Origin: Protula sp. h YS-2021
Lineage: Eukaryota > Annelida > Polychaeta > Sabellida > Serpulidae
DNA: 64,000 nucleotides
Direction: 5' to 3'
Assembly (NCBI GenBank): GCA_949752745.1
Contig: OX457028.1
Location: 4,129,952-4,193,951 of the forward strand
How positions within the stretch are numbered: position 1 is the first letter of the stretch; every line of letters begins with the position of its first letter. The notes beneath the pieces are model-generated. The model was given only the letters and a program-made list of their open reading frames with translations, searched no databases and was not told the DNA's origin. The position numbers and the translations under genes are program-made. This document shows, piece by piece, positions 1 to 12,700 of this stretch.

Positions 1-261
1 AACAATATTTCAGCTTTTGAAACGTTCTTGTCTTAGAATGTGCCATAATCTTTTGACAAGTTCTGTGCTTTCTTGCATAAATTATGTGTAGTTTATATAA
101 ATTAGGTGTATTTTGCTTATAGATAGATATCCCAGTCAAATGTAATAGTCAGGTGTAGCAGTTAGATATAAAGCATAATATAGTTGAATACAGGGTGCAA
201 TAAATGGAAAATATTGTGAATAGTACATTTCTTTAGCGGTTAATACATTATTTAAGTTGTC
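1..261. other. 5' flank of TRIM copy 1
   Basis: AT-rich sequence that matches 25120-25380 almost base for base, so the duplicated unit already runs off the left edge of the window. I see no convincing TATA box or initiator that could be assigned with confidence. Confidence 0.6.
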
Positions 262-2974
262 GTGGCTACAGCACTGGAGGACATGACAGAATGTCCAATT
301 TGCACGGAGATATTTAAAGAACCTTTGTTGTTATCCTGCAACCATACGCTGTGTAAAATATGCGTTTCCAGGATAAAAGAGGGCGGCAAAGTAAAATGTC
401 CAATGTGCAAAAACGTGTCAGAAGAGACAGAGATCAAACCGGATTTTAGACTTGCGCAGTTTTTGGATGCTCTTGCCCAGCAGGTTATTAACTGGACATC
501 AGAAAAGAGTGCGTCAGGTAGCATAAAAAAGAATGAGTCAGGCACTATATCAAAGAAAACGCTCTGTGAACTGTGTGAAGAAAAACAGATTTTATTTCGA
601 TGTGAAGACTGTTGCAACTGGATTTGCCGAACCTGTAAAAAAATCCACTCCAAAATATCAGATTGTGACATTAAAAAATTGGTGTCTCTTAAGCAGAGAA
701 ACGATGACGTTTTACAGCAGTTTGAAGAAAAAACGGACGAATTAAAAGCCAAAATCGGTCAGTATCGGGTATGCGTTGACATCTTGAAAAGAGAAATTAA
801 ATCAGCGCGCTGCACTGAAGCAGAGTCATTGAGAACGTCAAGTGATATGCGCAGGATGTGTGTGCAAGAAGTGAATGCGTTTTATGACCAAATTGACAAG
901 AACATTATCAGCAGTATCCGTAAAAATATCGCCACATTTGAAACTGATTTAGCCAAACTGGAACAGAAGATGAGACACATACAACATGAAGTATCTCAGC
1001 TTGAGAGGTTCGCCCGAGAGACAAGAACAATACTGGCCATTGATGGGGAAGCAGCAATTGACCGTGCCAGTCAGGCCGTTGCTTCATTTGATAGCCCTGA
1101 GCTTCATACAAAGGCTGTGTGCGTGAGATTGAAAAGAAACAAAGATTGGAACGCAACTGCAGCCTTTCTTGAACTGGCCACCAGAGACATTGTTCAAAAG
1201 GTACGTGAAATGAATAATCGATGCATATCCATGTGTCAGTGAAAATGATGCTTCACGAAACCATCATATGAACTTGGGTAGGAGTAGAGATGTGGGAGCA
1301 GGGAATAACGGATGGGTGGGATTGAGTTTGTAATACTGTCGCTTTAGTATGATAAAAAAGACAACGTTCGGGATGCATTTGGATATCCGCCACACAATAA
1401 ATGCATGTAGCATTTCATTTACATTTTCAAATGAAATGAAAGCCTCAGTCTCTAATATTGACAACCCACTACTTGAAATTTGCGATCTGATGGGTCCCTA
1501 TTAATTCAGCATCATGTACCTTGCGTAATATGAGCGAAAAGCTGTCGTGAGTAATCATACTGAAGAATGTTGAATTTCTCACCAATTTACCTAATAGACA
1601 CTGTTTAGGACTGTAATTATAGCCAAGAATAATTGTATTTAAGTGTTTCAGTCGCAAATACAAAAAATAAATAATGTATGTATTAGTATCGAATCATTAT
1701 AAATTGCAAAGAATGGATTAGTTCCAGTGCTCAGTAACCAATGGGCAGGTGATAGATGCTTCAACAAATGATTTGAGTCCTGAGAAAGATCTGAACTTGC
1801 CTTCGCCATCTTACTCAATCCGCATCATAAGCAACCATCTGTGGTGCTGTCACGAGGGAGGAATTACTATTTACAACGAAGGCCTACAGGTGATGAGGAG
1901 GATCGCTGTTGACAATGTTGACATCACTGACGTAGCGGAAGTACAGGATACTGTCGCTGTTGTTGTAAGAGGCAAAGGAATTCATCATCTCAGCCAGGAT
2001 GGTAAGCAAATGGCGGATCTAACAAGAGGGTCTGAGGGTAGAAACTCCCTGCACCCTCAGCTGCTCACTCTCAAATAAAAAGAAAACAAAACAATTAGAC
2101 TGTAGAACTGTACGTTTTTCGCATCAAGTTTTGCCTGGAACTCCCACTCATCCTCTTGACGAAAACCTGCACCCGTAACTGTAACTTATTTTATGCTATG
2201 ATGAATTCGTGCATTGCACATTGCGAAAATGGACAACAGTCGTAGATCATAATGGTAAAGAGATTATACTCATTTGACCTCATTAATTTTTAACTAAGTA
2301 ATTATTTATAAGTGATAGGGATTTTAGTTGCATGTGATGTTTATGTAAACATTCCTTTATTATTGTTATTACTATTTCCATGGTAAAGATTTGAATGCAT
2401 TAATTATTCCCCGTATGTTTGTTGAGGTAACACTTTGAAAACTATTGAAGCTGGGTCTTTTCTACGAGTGCAGTACCACTCCCGTCACCTCTACGCCACG
2501 GAGTTTGACACACACTCAGTGCATGTATATGACGTCAACGCCGGTTTCAAGAAGGTGAGGATCTTACGTATACCATGCGCTGGTACGCAGCATTTCACTA
2601 CGCTCAGTGTCGTAGGCGACACCATAGCAACCTGCTGTGCTGAAGCCAATAGGCTATATATAATCGCACCTAATGGTGCTTTAAAGTACACTCGTGGCGG
2701 AAGCGGCAGTAGAGATGTTGGGTACTTTCAAAGCCCATATATCTGCCAACAAGACCGCAGTGGAATCCTTGTGGCAGACAGACGCAATCAGCGCCTTCAG
2801 GTGTTAGATAAAGCCCGTGAGTGGCATCCCATTGTGTTGTCTCCCGCCATGGATAGCTACCCCCACAGTGCCGTATACTGGAATAACAAACTTTATGTTC
2901 TGTCTTGGAGAGAAACGTTCTTATCTGATGGAGGAAAACTGACGATTTATTCAACAAAAGACTTACTTCTATGA
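262..2974 (+). CDS. RING/B-box/coiled-coil/NHL-type TRIM protein, copy 1
   Basis: Three exons: 262-1200, 1749-2001 and 2427-2974, all GT/AG, giving about 579 residues. Seen: a C3HC4 RING with C11, C14, C26, H28, C31, C34, C46 and C49 (motif CPIC...CNHTLCKIC...CPMC); a B-box-like zinc site at about 100-130 (CELC, CEDC, CRTC, H129); a charged helical coiled-coil stretch at about 140-265; then, in exons 2-3, a beta-propeller-like C-terminus whose clearest NHL blade contains GYFQSPYI and VADRRNQRLQVLD. Members of this family are usually RING E3 ubiquitin ligases using NHL blades as a substrate or RNA platform; I cannot name an orthologue. Oddity: at 262, where copy 2 has ATG, this copy has GTG, so the first usable ATG is probably codon 8 at 283, which still precedes the RING. 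The donor of exon 1 (AAG then GTACGTG) would otherwise read on to a stop at 1242. Exon 3 phase relies on the acceptor at 2426. Confidence 0.85.
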
Positions 2975-3591
2975 AGTAAAATCTGTTGGTAAAACTTTTG
3001 GTTAGGATTTTCCCGACAAGAGGGCAATCAGGTAAAATTTCTTTAGTGAAATGTAATATACTTATATAAATTAGTAATTTTAGAAAGAAATAGTAAAATG
3101 ATTATTATGCTGCATGTAATCATTCATAATTTACACATCTGAAACGAGCCATTTAGTTAACGCTGCACGAAGCTGTAAGCCATGAATTTAGTTTGCTTGT
3201 CTGCACTAAAAGAGAGACAATCACAGTTTTAAGAGCTTTTGCAGCAAATGTTAATGTAAAGTATGAGTCCATTCCATGGACTTGGATGTACGTGAAACTG
3301 TAACCCGTGGACACAAGGGTTTGTCTAGAAAGCAGGTGTTTATATTCTTTGGTATTTACTGCTTATTTGTATGTCCTGCTTTTTTCTAACTTTCTATGTC
3401 ATTGTTGGTTTTTAGATCCTTCAGTTTTATTGCGAAAAAACCGATACGACGTTTTACATTTTATTATTTGATATTGTTTATATTTTTTTACTTTTTGTTA
3501 GTGTTTTCGTATTATTTTTTATTTTCTATGTGGTCTTTAGAACATATATTATAACCTTTCTCTCTTTTATTATAACCTCTCTCTCTGTTTT

Positions 3592-3600
<9 letters not shown>
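2975..3600. other. Spacer 3' of TRIM copy 1
   Basis: AT-rich non-coding sequence with no ORF worth calling. It is nearly identical to 28094-28717, and the first 300 bases show no differences by eye. Confidence 0.6.

Positions 3601-3645
<45 letters not shown>
3601..3645. repeat. (CT)n microsatellite, copy 1
   Basis: Pure CT dinucleotide run of about 22 units. The matching tract in copy 2 (28718-28816) is about twice as long and interrupted. Confidence 0.95.
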
Positions 3646-3648
<3 letters not shown>

Positions 3649-4324
3649 CACAGGCAAAGAGAAATAACTTCATGTCAGTCTGGAAGATTTTATTCTCTGT
3701 GATTAAAGAAATTCTTGTTTTCGAAATACACCGAACAACTTAATAATATTGTCAGCGTTATATTTAAGCAAAACCGTCCAGGCATATCAAATAAAATTCT
3801 TATCAAATTACCGTATGTCCTATTCAGAATTAATTGATCAGTACTAAAATGGCTACAGTACTATCTATCAGCATGATGGGCTGTGCGCATAGCGACGGTG
3901 TGTTTACACAGGAGGTGTACTATGGGGATGTGTATAGCGGAGTATTGTATAAGAAAATGAAGATTGCTATGCGTGTTCACTCTGTTTTTATGTTTTATTT
4001 CTCACTGCTATCGAGGTTTTTATTTTCTATACATTCGATTTGTTTAATATCTCGACCAATAACTTGTTGCATTCAACAATATCCGTTGCTTTCAACCATA
4101 CATAAATATGATATAACAGAACATTAAACTTACCGCGTTGAGATCAAACATAACGAAATATGTGTGTCCAGCTGATGCAAATCGGATATATACTCTCAGA
4201 CGCGTTGACATCAACCAATACAAATTTTATATTTATACTTTGACGCGCCAACATCAACTGAAACAATTTCAAAGTAAAACAAATTGCATTGAAATTAGCT
4301 CTTGTTGATTCCACATACACTTTT
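3646..4324. other. Spacer with decayed edges of two minisatellites
   Basis: Non-coding. Around 3880-3950 there is an isolated block of the GTGTATAGCGG type that otherwise fills 6551-7275. From about 4130 there are diverged relatives of the 42-bp unit (GCGTTGAGATCAA, GCGTTGACATCAACC, GCGCCAACATCAACTGA), as expected at the decaying edge of an array. A 97-codon ORF at 3834-4127 has no recognisable content. Confidence 0.55.
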
Positions 4325-6158
4325 AATGCGTTGAAATCATCTGATACGACACCAAGTTACCACATAAACGCGTTGTATATCAACCGATACGACACCAAGT
4401 TACCACTCAAACGCGTTGTAATCAACCGATACGACACCAAGTTACCACATAAACGCGTTGAAATCAACTGATACGACACCAAGTTACCACATAAACGCGT
4501 TGTATATCAACCGATACGACACCAAGTTACCACTCAAACGCGTTGTAATCAACCGATACGACACCAAGTTACCACATAAACGCGTTGAAATCAACTGATA
4601 CGACACCAAGTTACCACATAAACGCGTTGAAATCAACTGATAAGACACCAAGTTACCACACAAACGCGTTGTATATCAACCGATACGACACCAAGTTACC
4701 ACACAAACGCGTTGTAATCAACCGATACGACACCAAGTTACCACATAAACGCGTTGAAATCAACTGATAAGACACCAAGTTACCACACAAACGCGTTGTA
4801 TATCAACCGATACGACACCAAGTTACCACACAAACGCGTTGTAATCAACCGATACGACACCAAGTTACCACATAAACGGGTTGTAATCAACCGATACGAC
4901 ACCAAGTTACCACATAAACGCGTTGAAATCAACTGATAGGACACCAAGTTACCACATAAACGCGTTGAAATCAACTGATACGACACCAAGTTACCACATA
5001 AACGCGTTGAAATCAACTGATACGACACCAAGTTACCACATAAACGCGTTGAAATCAACTGATACGACACCAAGTTACCACATAAACGGGTTGAAATCAA
5101 CTGATACGACACCAAGTTACCACATAAACGCGTTGAAATCAACTGATACGACACCAAGTTACCACATAAACGCGTTGTAATCAACCGATACGACACCAAG
5201 TTACCACATAAACGCGTTGAAATCAACTGAAACGACACCAAGTTACCACATAAACGAGTTGAAATCAACTGATAAGACACCAAGTTACCACATAAACGAG
5301 TTGAAATCAACTGATAAGACACCAAGTTACCACACAAACGCGTTGTATATCAACCGATACGACACCAAGTTACCACACAAACGCGTTGTAATCAACCGAT
5401 ACGACACCAAGTTACCACATAAACGGTTTGTAATCAACCGGTACGACACCAAGTTACCACATAAACGCGTTGAAATCAACTGATACGACATCAAGTTACC
5501 ACATAAACGCGTTGAAATCAACTGATACGACACCAAGTTACCACATAAACGGGTTGAAATCAACTGGTACGACACCAAGTTACCACATAAATGCGTTGAA
5601 ATCAACTGATAAGACACCAAGTTACCACACAAACGCGTTGTATATCAACCGATACGACACCAATTTACCACATAAACGCGTTGTAATCAACCGATACGAC
5701 ACCAAGTTACCACATAAACGCGTTTAAATCAACTGATACGACACCAAGTTACCACATAAACGCGTTGAAATCAACTGATACGACACCAAGTTACCACATA
5801 AACGGGTTGAAATCAACTGATACGACACCAAGTTACCACATAAACGCGTTGTAATCAACCGATACGACACCAAGTTACCACATAAACGCGTTGAAATCAA
5901 CTGATACGATACCAAGTTACCACATAAACGCGTTGAAATCAACTGATAAGACACCAAGTTACCACACAAACGCGTTGTATATCAACCGATACGACACCAA
6001 GTTACCACACAAACGCGTTGTAATCAACCGATACGACACCAAGTTACCACATAAACGCGTTGAAATCAACTGATACGACACCAAGTTACGACATAAACGC
6101 GTTGAAATCAACTGATACGACACCAGGTTACCACATAAACGGGTTGAAATCAACTGAT
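4325..6158. repeat. 42-bp minisatellite, copy 1 (about 44 units)
   Basis: Head-to-tail units of 42 bp (a 43-bp variant occurs), each centred on the palindrome AACGCGTT followed by GAAATCAACTGA, GTAATCAACCGA or GTATATCAACCGA and then ACACCAAGTTACCACA. The three variants are interspersed in short blocks. Because 42 is divisible by three, the array stays open in several frames and gives artefactual 14-residue-repeat ORFs on both strands. The array spans about 1834 bp here against about 823 bp in copy 2. Confidence 0.95.
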
Positions 6159-6550
6159 TTTTCTAGGAGAACCATCATGCAGTCATATGTTTCACACAAA
6201 GAAATATGAAGAAAATAGGATATAAACATTAAAAATTGGCATGGACATTCCAAGTAAATAAGGCTTTTGTAGCAAGTAAATAAATTATTATAAGGATTTA
6301 TGCAAATTAGTTGATGCAAGCAATTCCCTTTTTGTCTATAGATTTTTTTCTGTGCAATGCAACTAATCTTATAAATGCCACATATTAACTGGGTTAGTGT
6401 TTCAGATTAACGAATTAAGTAATTCATAGCGATAAGAATGCAATTTGAATGTGATTTCTAACAAAGGAATATTTCGTCGGATTAGAGGATTAGCTAATTC
6501 AGATAAAAGTACATTTTTAAACACTTCAGGTTTGCCCAGACTTAGTTTAT
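6159..6550. other. Spacer between minisatellites, copy 1
   Basis: AT-rich, no ORF or repeat of note. It matches 30316-30709 with one obvious single-base indel. Confidence 0.5.
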
Positions 6551-7275
6551 AATAGGAGGTGTGCATAGCATGTGTGGGCGTATAGGCAGTGTGTGTATAG
6601 CGGCTGTATATATAGCACAGGGGTGTGTGATTAGCGGCGATGTGTACATAGCGGGTTGTGTATATAGCATGTATAGCTGAGATGTGTATAGCGGTTGTTT
6701 GCACAGCGGGAGTGTGTATATACAGCAGGAGGTGTTCATGTCGTAGTGTTAATCACGTAGGTATGTGCATAGCAACGGCGTGCATAGCGGGATGTGTGTA
6801 TAGTGGGTATGTGTATAGGGGTAATGCGCAAGGGGGTGTGTATAGCTGGCATGTGTATAGTGGTCGTGTGTATATAACAGGAGTTTGTATGGCGGAGGTA
6901 TGTACAGATGTGTGTGTCAAGTGATAGTGTGTGCATAGTGGGGATATGTGTACAGCGGCGATGCGTGTATAGCGCTGATTTGTATAGTGTCAGTGTGAAT
7001 ACCGGGGGTGTGGAGGCGGAGTTTGTATGGCTAAATTGTGCATAGTGGGGATGGGAATATAGCGACGGTGTGTGCATACCGGGTGTGTGAGCAGGATTTG
7101 TGTGTTTAGCGAAGGAGTATGTATAACGGTGTGTGTGTGTCGTTTCTGTGTATAGAGGTGTGTGCATAGCGGGATTTGTATAGCGGTCGATGTGTGTATA
7201 TCGGGTGCGTATAGCGCCAGTTTGTATAGAAGGTGTGTGTATAGAGGGGTGTAGAACGGGTGTGTATAGCCGAGG
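6551..7275. repeat. Degenerate GTGTATAGCGG minisatellite, copy 1
   Basis: Irregular tandem repeats of roughly 14-20 bp built around GTGTGTATAGCGG. The + strand is strongly G/T-rich and the opposite strand shows H/T/Y-rich artefact ORFs. Copy 2 (30711-31433) has nearly the same length and order, so this array is frozen while the neighbouring 42-bp array varies. Confidence 0.85.
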
Positions 7276-7762
7276 TGACTGTGTAATGGGGGTGTATGCC
7301 CTGAGCAGTTGTTACGAGATGTTTCGCTGGCACAAGGATAAACACGCGAAAAAAACTTTATAATGACTACACACAACCATTACTCGAGTTAAAGTGCATA
7401 TTGGTGTTACTGATTCTTCGCTATGACCGTGAGTAGGCGTTCAACCATCTAATATAAAACCGATCTTACACCAGAGGCAACGTAAAAGCAGCCTTGACAC
7501 CTACATAAAACGGGGGATATTGAGGATTTAAAACAATGAACTCCAGATTAGTCCCAGTATTTTACATGATTCTTTTACTTTACATAAATGAAATGTTGTA
7601 TTTCAGTAGAGAAACCGCAAAATCATTAATAGAATTTTTAATGATCGATCGAGTAAATGACGTCATCAACAGTGGTTTAAATTGCTGTAGCGGTGTTTGC
7701 AATGACAAAACAAAGACTTCTTACATTCCATATATGAAACAATGCCCCCTTTAAACCAAACG

Positions 7763-7763
<1 letters not shown>
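7276..7763. other. Spacer with a small unrecognised ORF
   Basis: A 72-codon ORF at 7536-7754 starts with a hydrophobic stretch and ends Cys-containing. In copy 2 it is shortened by a stop and loses one Cys, so constraint is not evident. Nothing else is seen. Confidence 0.35.

Positions 7764-7822
<59 letters not shown>
7764..7822. repeat. (AT)n microsatellite, copy 1
   Basis: Pure AT run of about 29 units. The equivalent in copy 2 (31921-32036) is roughly twice as long. Confidence 0.95.
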
Positions 7823-7825
<3 letters not shown>

Positions 7826-9746
7826 GATGACGCTTTTACACCACTTTTTCTATGGGTAGTTTAACCAGTGACTTGACCATGTTAATAGAGCAACTTCTAA
7901 CCACTTCCAACAAGAACAACCACAATCAGATCAAAATAAAAGCTGCATCACATCAAAGCAGAAAATATGCCGAGTCATTACACTTGCTTATAAATATAAA
8001 ATGATTTGATTCCTTTGAATCCGTTTCCTGCATGAGCTAGTTTTTCACATTCTAATCACACTGGCTAAGTTAACAAAATTCAAATCATATGTTTCATATC
8101 ACAATGTACACGATGGAGAGTTGAAAATGAGGTTCAAATCAACGTATGCAAAATATTTCCCAATTTAGCCAATTTTGAAATTTAAGCATTTCACTTTCAA
8201 TTTTCACTTTTCATTTGTTAGCGGATCTCTCTTACACTTCTTAGATAAAGGTGAATTACGCAGTGAAAGTCGATATCAAACCCTTAAACGTTATAGCAAG
8301 TAAGGCAATCGTTTTGAAATATATCGAACATCAAGGTATAAAATTTGGAAACTACACTGCTCTTTAGCAAATTGTTATAATAGTTTAATAGCTGACATAC
8401 TTGAGAATTGAAATGATTAGAAAATAAAAAAATCGCTTGAATAAGGAATAGCAGCTTATTGTTAGGAAAATATTTGCATGATATAAAACAATCCCAACAA
8501 AACTAAAGGAGCAGTTAACGCTTTGAAAGCTTGTCTAAAACACATACATACGTATGAATGATAGATAAACCTTTTTCTATCACACTGAACCTGTCGGCCA
8601 TTTCATTGTGCCTAAAATAATTATACAAAGTTACATATGAGTACAAAAATAAAAAAAGGTTTCATGAAAAATCCAGTATATAAAGAATTACTCTTGCAAA
8701 AAAGGCAAAAAAGAAAACTTTGTTGTTGTTTATTTGCGTAATGATAATATAACATTTGCATCAATTAGCTTATGTGCAGAGTTTCTTTGTTGCATTATCT
8801 AATTAAACATAATTGAATATCAGTAAGGGAGGAACGTATTGTGCCAAGAAAGCTGTTTGCTTTGTGTAACCAAGATAATGAAACTCTAATGATATAACTG
8901 TTCTTTTGTTTGATGTTTAATGAATGAACGATGGGTTAATATCTACAAACAACTAACATTGTGTGAGGTATTGTGGTAAAAATGACGAAGAAGAAAAGTT
9001 TACTAATAAATAGCTAATGCAGCTTTTACCTGGGAATTTTTTAATAATGCAAAACAGGAACACAAGGTAAATATTCCAGTTTATTTGCGAAATGTCGTTA
9101 AAAAGAAGAAAACATTAAGTTTACTAGCAATTTACGAGATTCATTTATGTTTTTAAGTTTTGTGGGATTTAAACGTGCTTCAGTTAGTGTGTCGGTGGCA
9201 GCTGGGTTAAGCGCAGTTTTATTGCAACAAATTTTGATTATATACTTTGCCTGAATTATGTATTAAAATTATTGTACAAGATAAAAATATATTATAGATT
9301 AACTAATTAAATATTATGATGACATGCCATCATGGCATCAATCGTATTACTGCTGCCATGTTCCTCAGCAACAACAAATAACTCGACACAATATATTCTG
9401 TTTGAACAAAATCACACAATAGTAGTTACTATGGAAACATAGTAATGATATGCTCTATTTCCCTTGATAGTCTAATCGGGAGTGGCTTTTGATTAAAAAG
9501 AATAATTAGTACTAATTTTATGAAACACCAGCTGCTGCAGTATTGAAAGACTTTGCGCACTTTATGTCGTTAGTATGAGCAGAGCGGATTGATAATTTCA
9601 AATACTTTCAATGGTAAAAATATTTACTAGCTAAACTGAAACAATAAATACATATGTCTAATTCTTAACTTTAATTTCATTAAATCAACTGGATATAGCC
9701 GTACAGTCAAAATAAATTGTACAAATCTTATTGAAAAACGTTCAGA
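7823..9746. other. 5' spacer of the NIT/cyclase gene, copy 1
   Basis: AT-rich sequence of 1.9 kb without a supported exon. It presumably holds the promoter and any 5' UTR exons of the downstream gene, but I cannot place a start site. An imperfect palindrome TGCCATCATGGCA lies near 9327. Copy 2 matches closely over the whole stretch. Confidence 0.45.
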
Positions 9747-12700
9747 ATGGTCATGAAGGCGAACGATTCACGGGCCACAACCATCATGAGACGTGCGTCG
9801 TCTCTGATATCACTGTCTCCCTCCCAACTCGATCATTCATTGATGGAGATGTTGAAAATACCAAATGATGTTACAGGCATACGGAAAATTTTGCAAGGTA
9901 AGCAAAGTTTGTTATCACTCTAGAGTGGTTTAAATCAATGCAAAATAAATATATAACAAAATCTATTTGTTTGGGTATAATTATGTGTAGTTCTCAGCAC
10001 TATTTGTAGTGGATTAAAGCAATAGATTAATAAATTGGTAGTGAAACATCATCTTGGAAACAGTTATAGTTCACAGGATCTTCCAGATGAAACCAGACAA
10101 CAAGTACTTTTATGAACTTCTAGAATATGTAAGAAAATTAAGGTCAATGAATTTCCGATTAATCTCTTTTCAAACAGTTTTAATTAGTTCAGACTTCACC
10201 CAAAATCTCAAATACTTCTACAAATCAACGGACTCCCTTCCTCGTTTATTAGGGATGCATCTTCGAAATAGAATATTGCAGAGTGATACGGTGACGTCAA
10301 TACGTAGTGGTATAATGATAAAATGACATGAACGAGACTGATTTTAAAAAAACCATCCCATAATCTATTACTGTTGCTCTGATTTGAATTACTTCTCCTC
10401 AGGCTGTAGCGAGTGGACTAATCATAAGAACATAACCCAGAGCGTGTATCGGATGGACTCATCCGAAAAACGATAGCGCATCCTGTAAATGGTGGACTGA
10501 GTCGTTAAACCCTCCCTGCTACCGCCCCCGTACCAAATAAGATATTTTGCTACTTTGCCATAATTTCTATTTTTGTCACTTCTCTTATATTCTTTTCAAT
10601 GGGTAGATGTTAATGCGATATTCAACACAAACTATCAATAGTGCGCAAGGTGACGTTTCAGATAGCTGTAACTGATGTGACAAACCCGCTTACAGAGCGT
10701 GGTCTTACCCAAAAATCCGACCCGTAGTCAAAATACTACAGTTCGCATACTGCTAATCTTGGAATAAAAACTTAGTTATACACTTGGCATACGATTTAAC
10801 TTTGTTTTATTAATTTTGTTTCTTTTTTTCAGCCAATCCAGTCACGAGGTCTGGGAAGCGACTGCAGCTGATTCGCATGTTGGGTATCACCCTTGTACCT
10901 ATAGTCATTCTACTGGCATTTACAGGCTATATATTTGGCACGAGAGTATCTAATAGCTTAGTCGCAAGTGAAGTAAGTAATTAACTAGTACACAAGCCGT
11001 ACATTTTGAGGTCTAAAGTGTATCAATTATCCAGCGAAAAAAAACAGACCAACCAGTTATATATACCGCTTCATTTTGAGGTCTGAATGTATCAATTATC
11101 TAGTGTAAAAAGACAGAACAACCAATTATATACCGCACACCTGGCAAACACTCGACTGAGAAGAGGCTACTGCCACCCGGCTTAATTTCAGTAAATGTTA
11201 TTCGAAAATAAAAAAAGACTAGTTGTCTGTGTCTCGATTTGTCAAAGAATAACAAGGCATAAAACAAAAGCAATCAGGTTATTTTTGAGAAAGATTGTCC
11301 ATGTACAATAATCTAGCTTTGGAAAATTGATATCAGTACCTATTTATGAGCATAACAGCTCTGAATTTATTCAAATTTTAAGATCAGACGAAATCTGAAA
11401 TTTGCGACGGAACTTGCTGAAATGATGCACACGTTACAGAATGAGCGAGACATGAGTGCCCTCTATGTCAGCGACATCAGCCCTGACGTCACCAAGAGAT
11501 TTCTTGTAAGGAATGAATTAATCGTAAAATATCCTTGAAACATAATGTAAAACAACTACCCAACAAAAAAAGAGGAAAATGAGTATTCCAGTACCAATTC
11601 ACATTTATTAGTAGAATTGTAGAAGAGAAATAAGATATAATTCCAATGTATATATCTAAAAGATACTAAAGGTTTTACTATCCTATTTAATTTATTATGT
11701 ATTATTAATTTCTATTTGTATTTGTAAAATGATTATTGTGTGTTACGTACGTTGATATATAAACCATATGGCTGGTGCTGTGATTAGGTGGAGAGGTATC
11801 CACAGACAGACGACTCCATTAAGAACTTGTCCTATTGGCCTGCCATAAAGGGAGATCCTCACTACGAGACCAAAGACACATTTTATGTCTTCTTAAATAG
11901 GTACAGTTTGAAAACTGATCAGTGATATGTGCTTTTCAAAATTCTGATTTTCTGTGGACCTGGTATTTTGTTCCATTAAACTCTATAGAAATAGTTTATA
12001 CAGGGTTAAGCATCAATTGGATCATTTCCAGAGTGGTATCCTAATCTAATCATCTATTGTGCTTAGTACGAAATCCAGATGAATTAAAATGGGTGAAATT
12101 GCTAAATTTATGGAAAGCTTAGAATAGAAGTCAAAATATTAATATTAGCTTTGTTTATTTATAGACATAGGTATGAGTTGGACACGAAAAATCCGACCAT
12201 TCTAGATGAGCTGGAGTTCTATTCTGATGCTATTGAGGTCTTCATCAACTGGTTGTACAGCGCACTTACGGAGGCACAGTCAGGAACAGTGTGGAAAGAT
12301 CTTGTTGCGCTTGTAGAAACAGTAGAAGGATTAGAATCTGCTGGAATAGAAAGAGCTTTGGGTAAATCACGAAAACAAAGTCATGTAGTTTTGAACATTT
12401 AATTCCTCTTTTTTCATAGATTAAGTAAGGATAATTTAGGTTTTTTTAATAATTGTATGACTTTTGCTAAATTATTATAATAATAACAATAATGATATTC
12501 ACAGTGAATTAATTAATGAATTGATTAATTGAAAAACTAATTTGAAATAAAAAAGCAATTGGCTACTTGATAAGCAGTTTAATACGCCATTGCACAGAGA
12601 TCTGAAAATTATTAAAAAATACGTATCATTAATTCTACTTGGTATTTATGCGTAATTAATTTGATTACCACTATAGAAACACTTCTTTTTTCTCATTTCT

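Noticed and set aside
2038..2078. Exon 2 of the TRIM gene ending at the stop near 2078
   Set aside because: A good donor (GATG then GTAAGC) at 2002 precedes it, and joining to the 2427 acceptor continues the propeller in phase.
4289..6153. Many 60-185-codon ORFs on both strands with a 14-residue repeat
   Set aside because: They follow from a 42-bp tandem unit being divisible by three; they are open on both strands, change with unit number and have no start or splice support.
4325..6158. Possible CRISPR-like direct repeat array
   Set aside because: The whole unit is repeated with no unique spacers, and the context is an animal genome.
6402..7376. His/Thr/Tyr-rich minus-strand ORFs up to 143 codons
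   Set aside because: They are the complement of the GTGTATAGCGG minisatellite in overlapping frames, so composition explains them.
7536..7754. Small secreted cysteine-containing peptide gene
   Set aside because: The ORF is hydrophobic at its start and has a CC-C-C pattern at its end, but copy 2 loses one Cys and gains an early stop, and there is no splice or promoter evidence.
10054..10326. A 90-codon ORF in intron 1 of the NIT gene as an extra exon
   Set aside because: It is conserved only as much as surrounding intron, no acceptor/donor pair keeps frame with exons 1 and 2, and the model closes without it.
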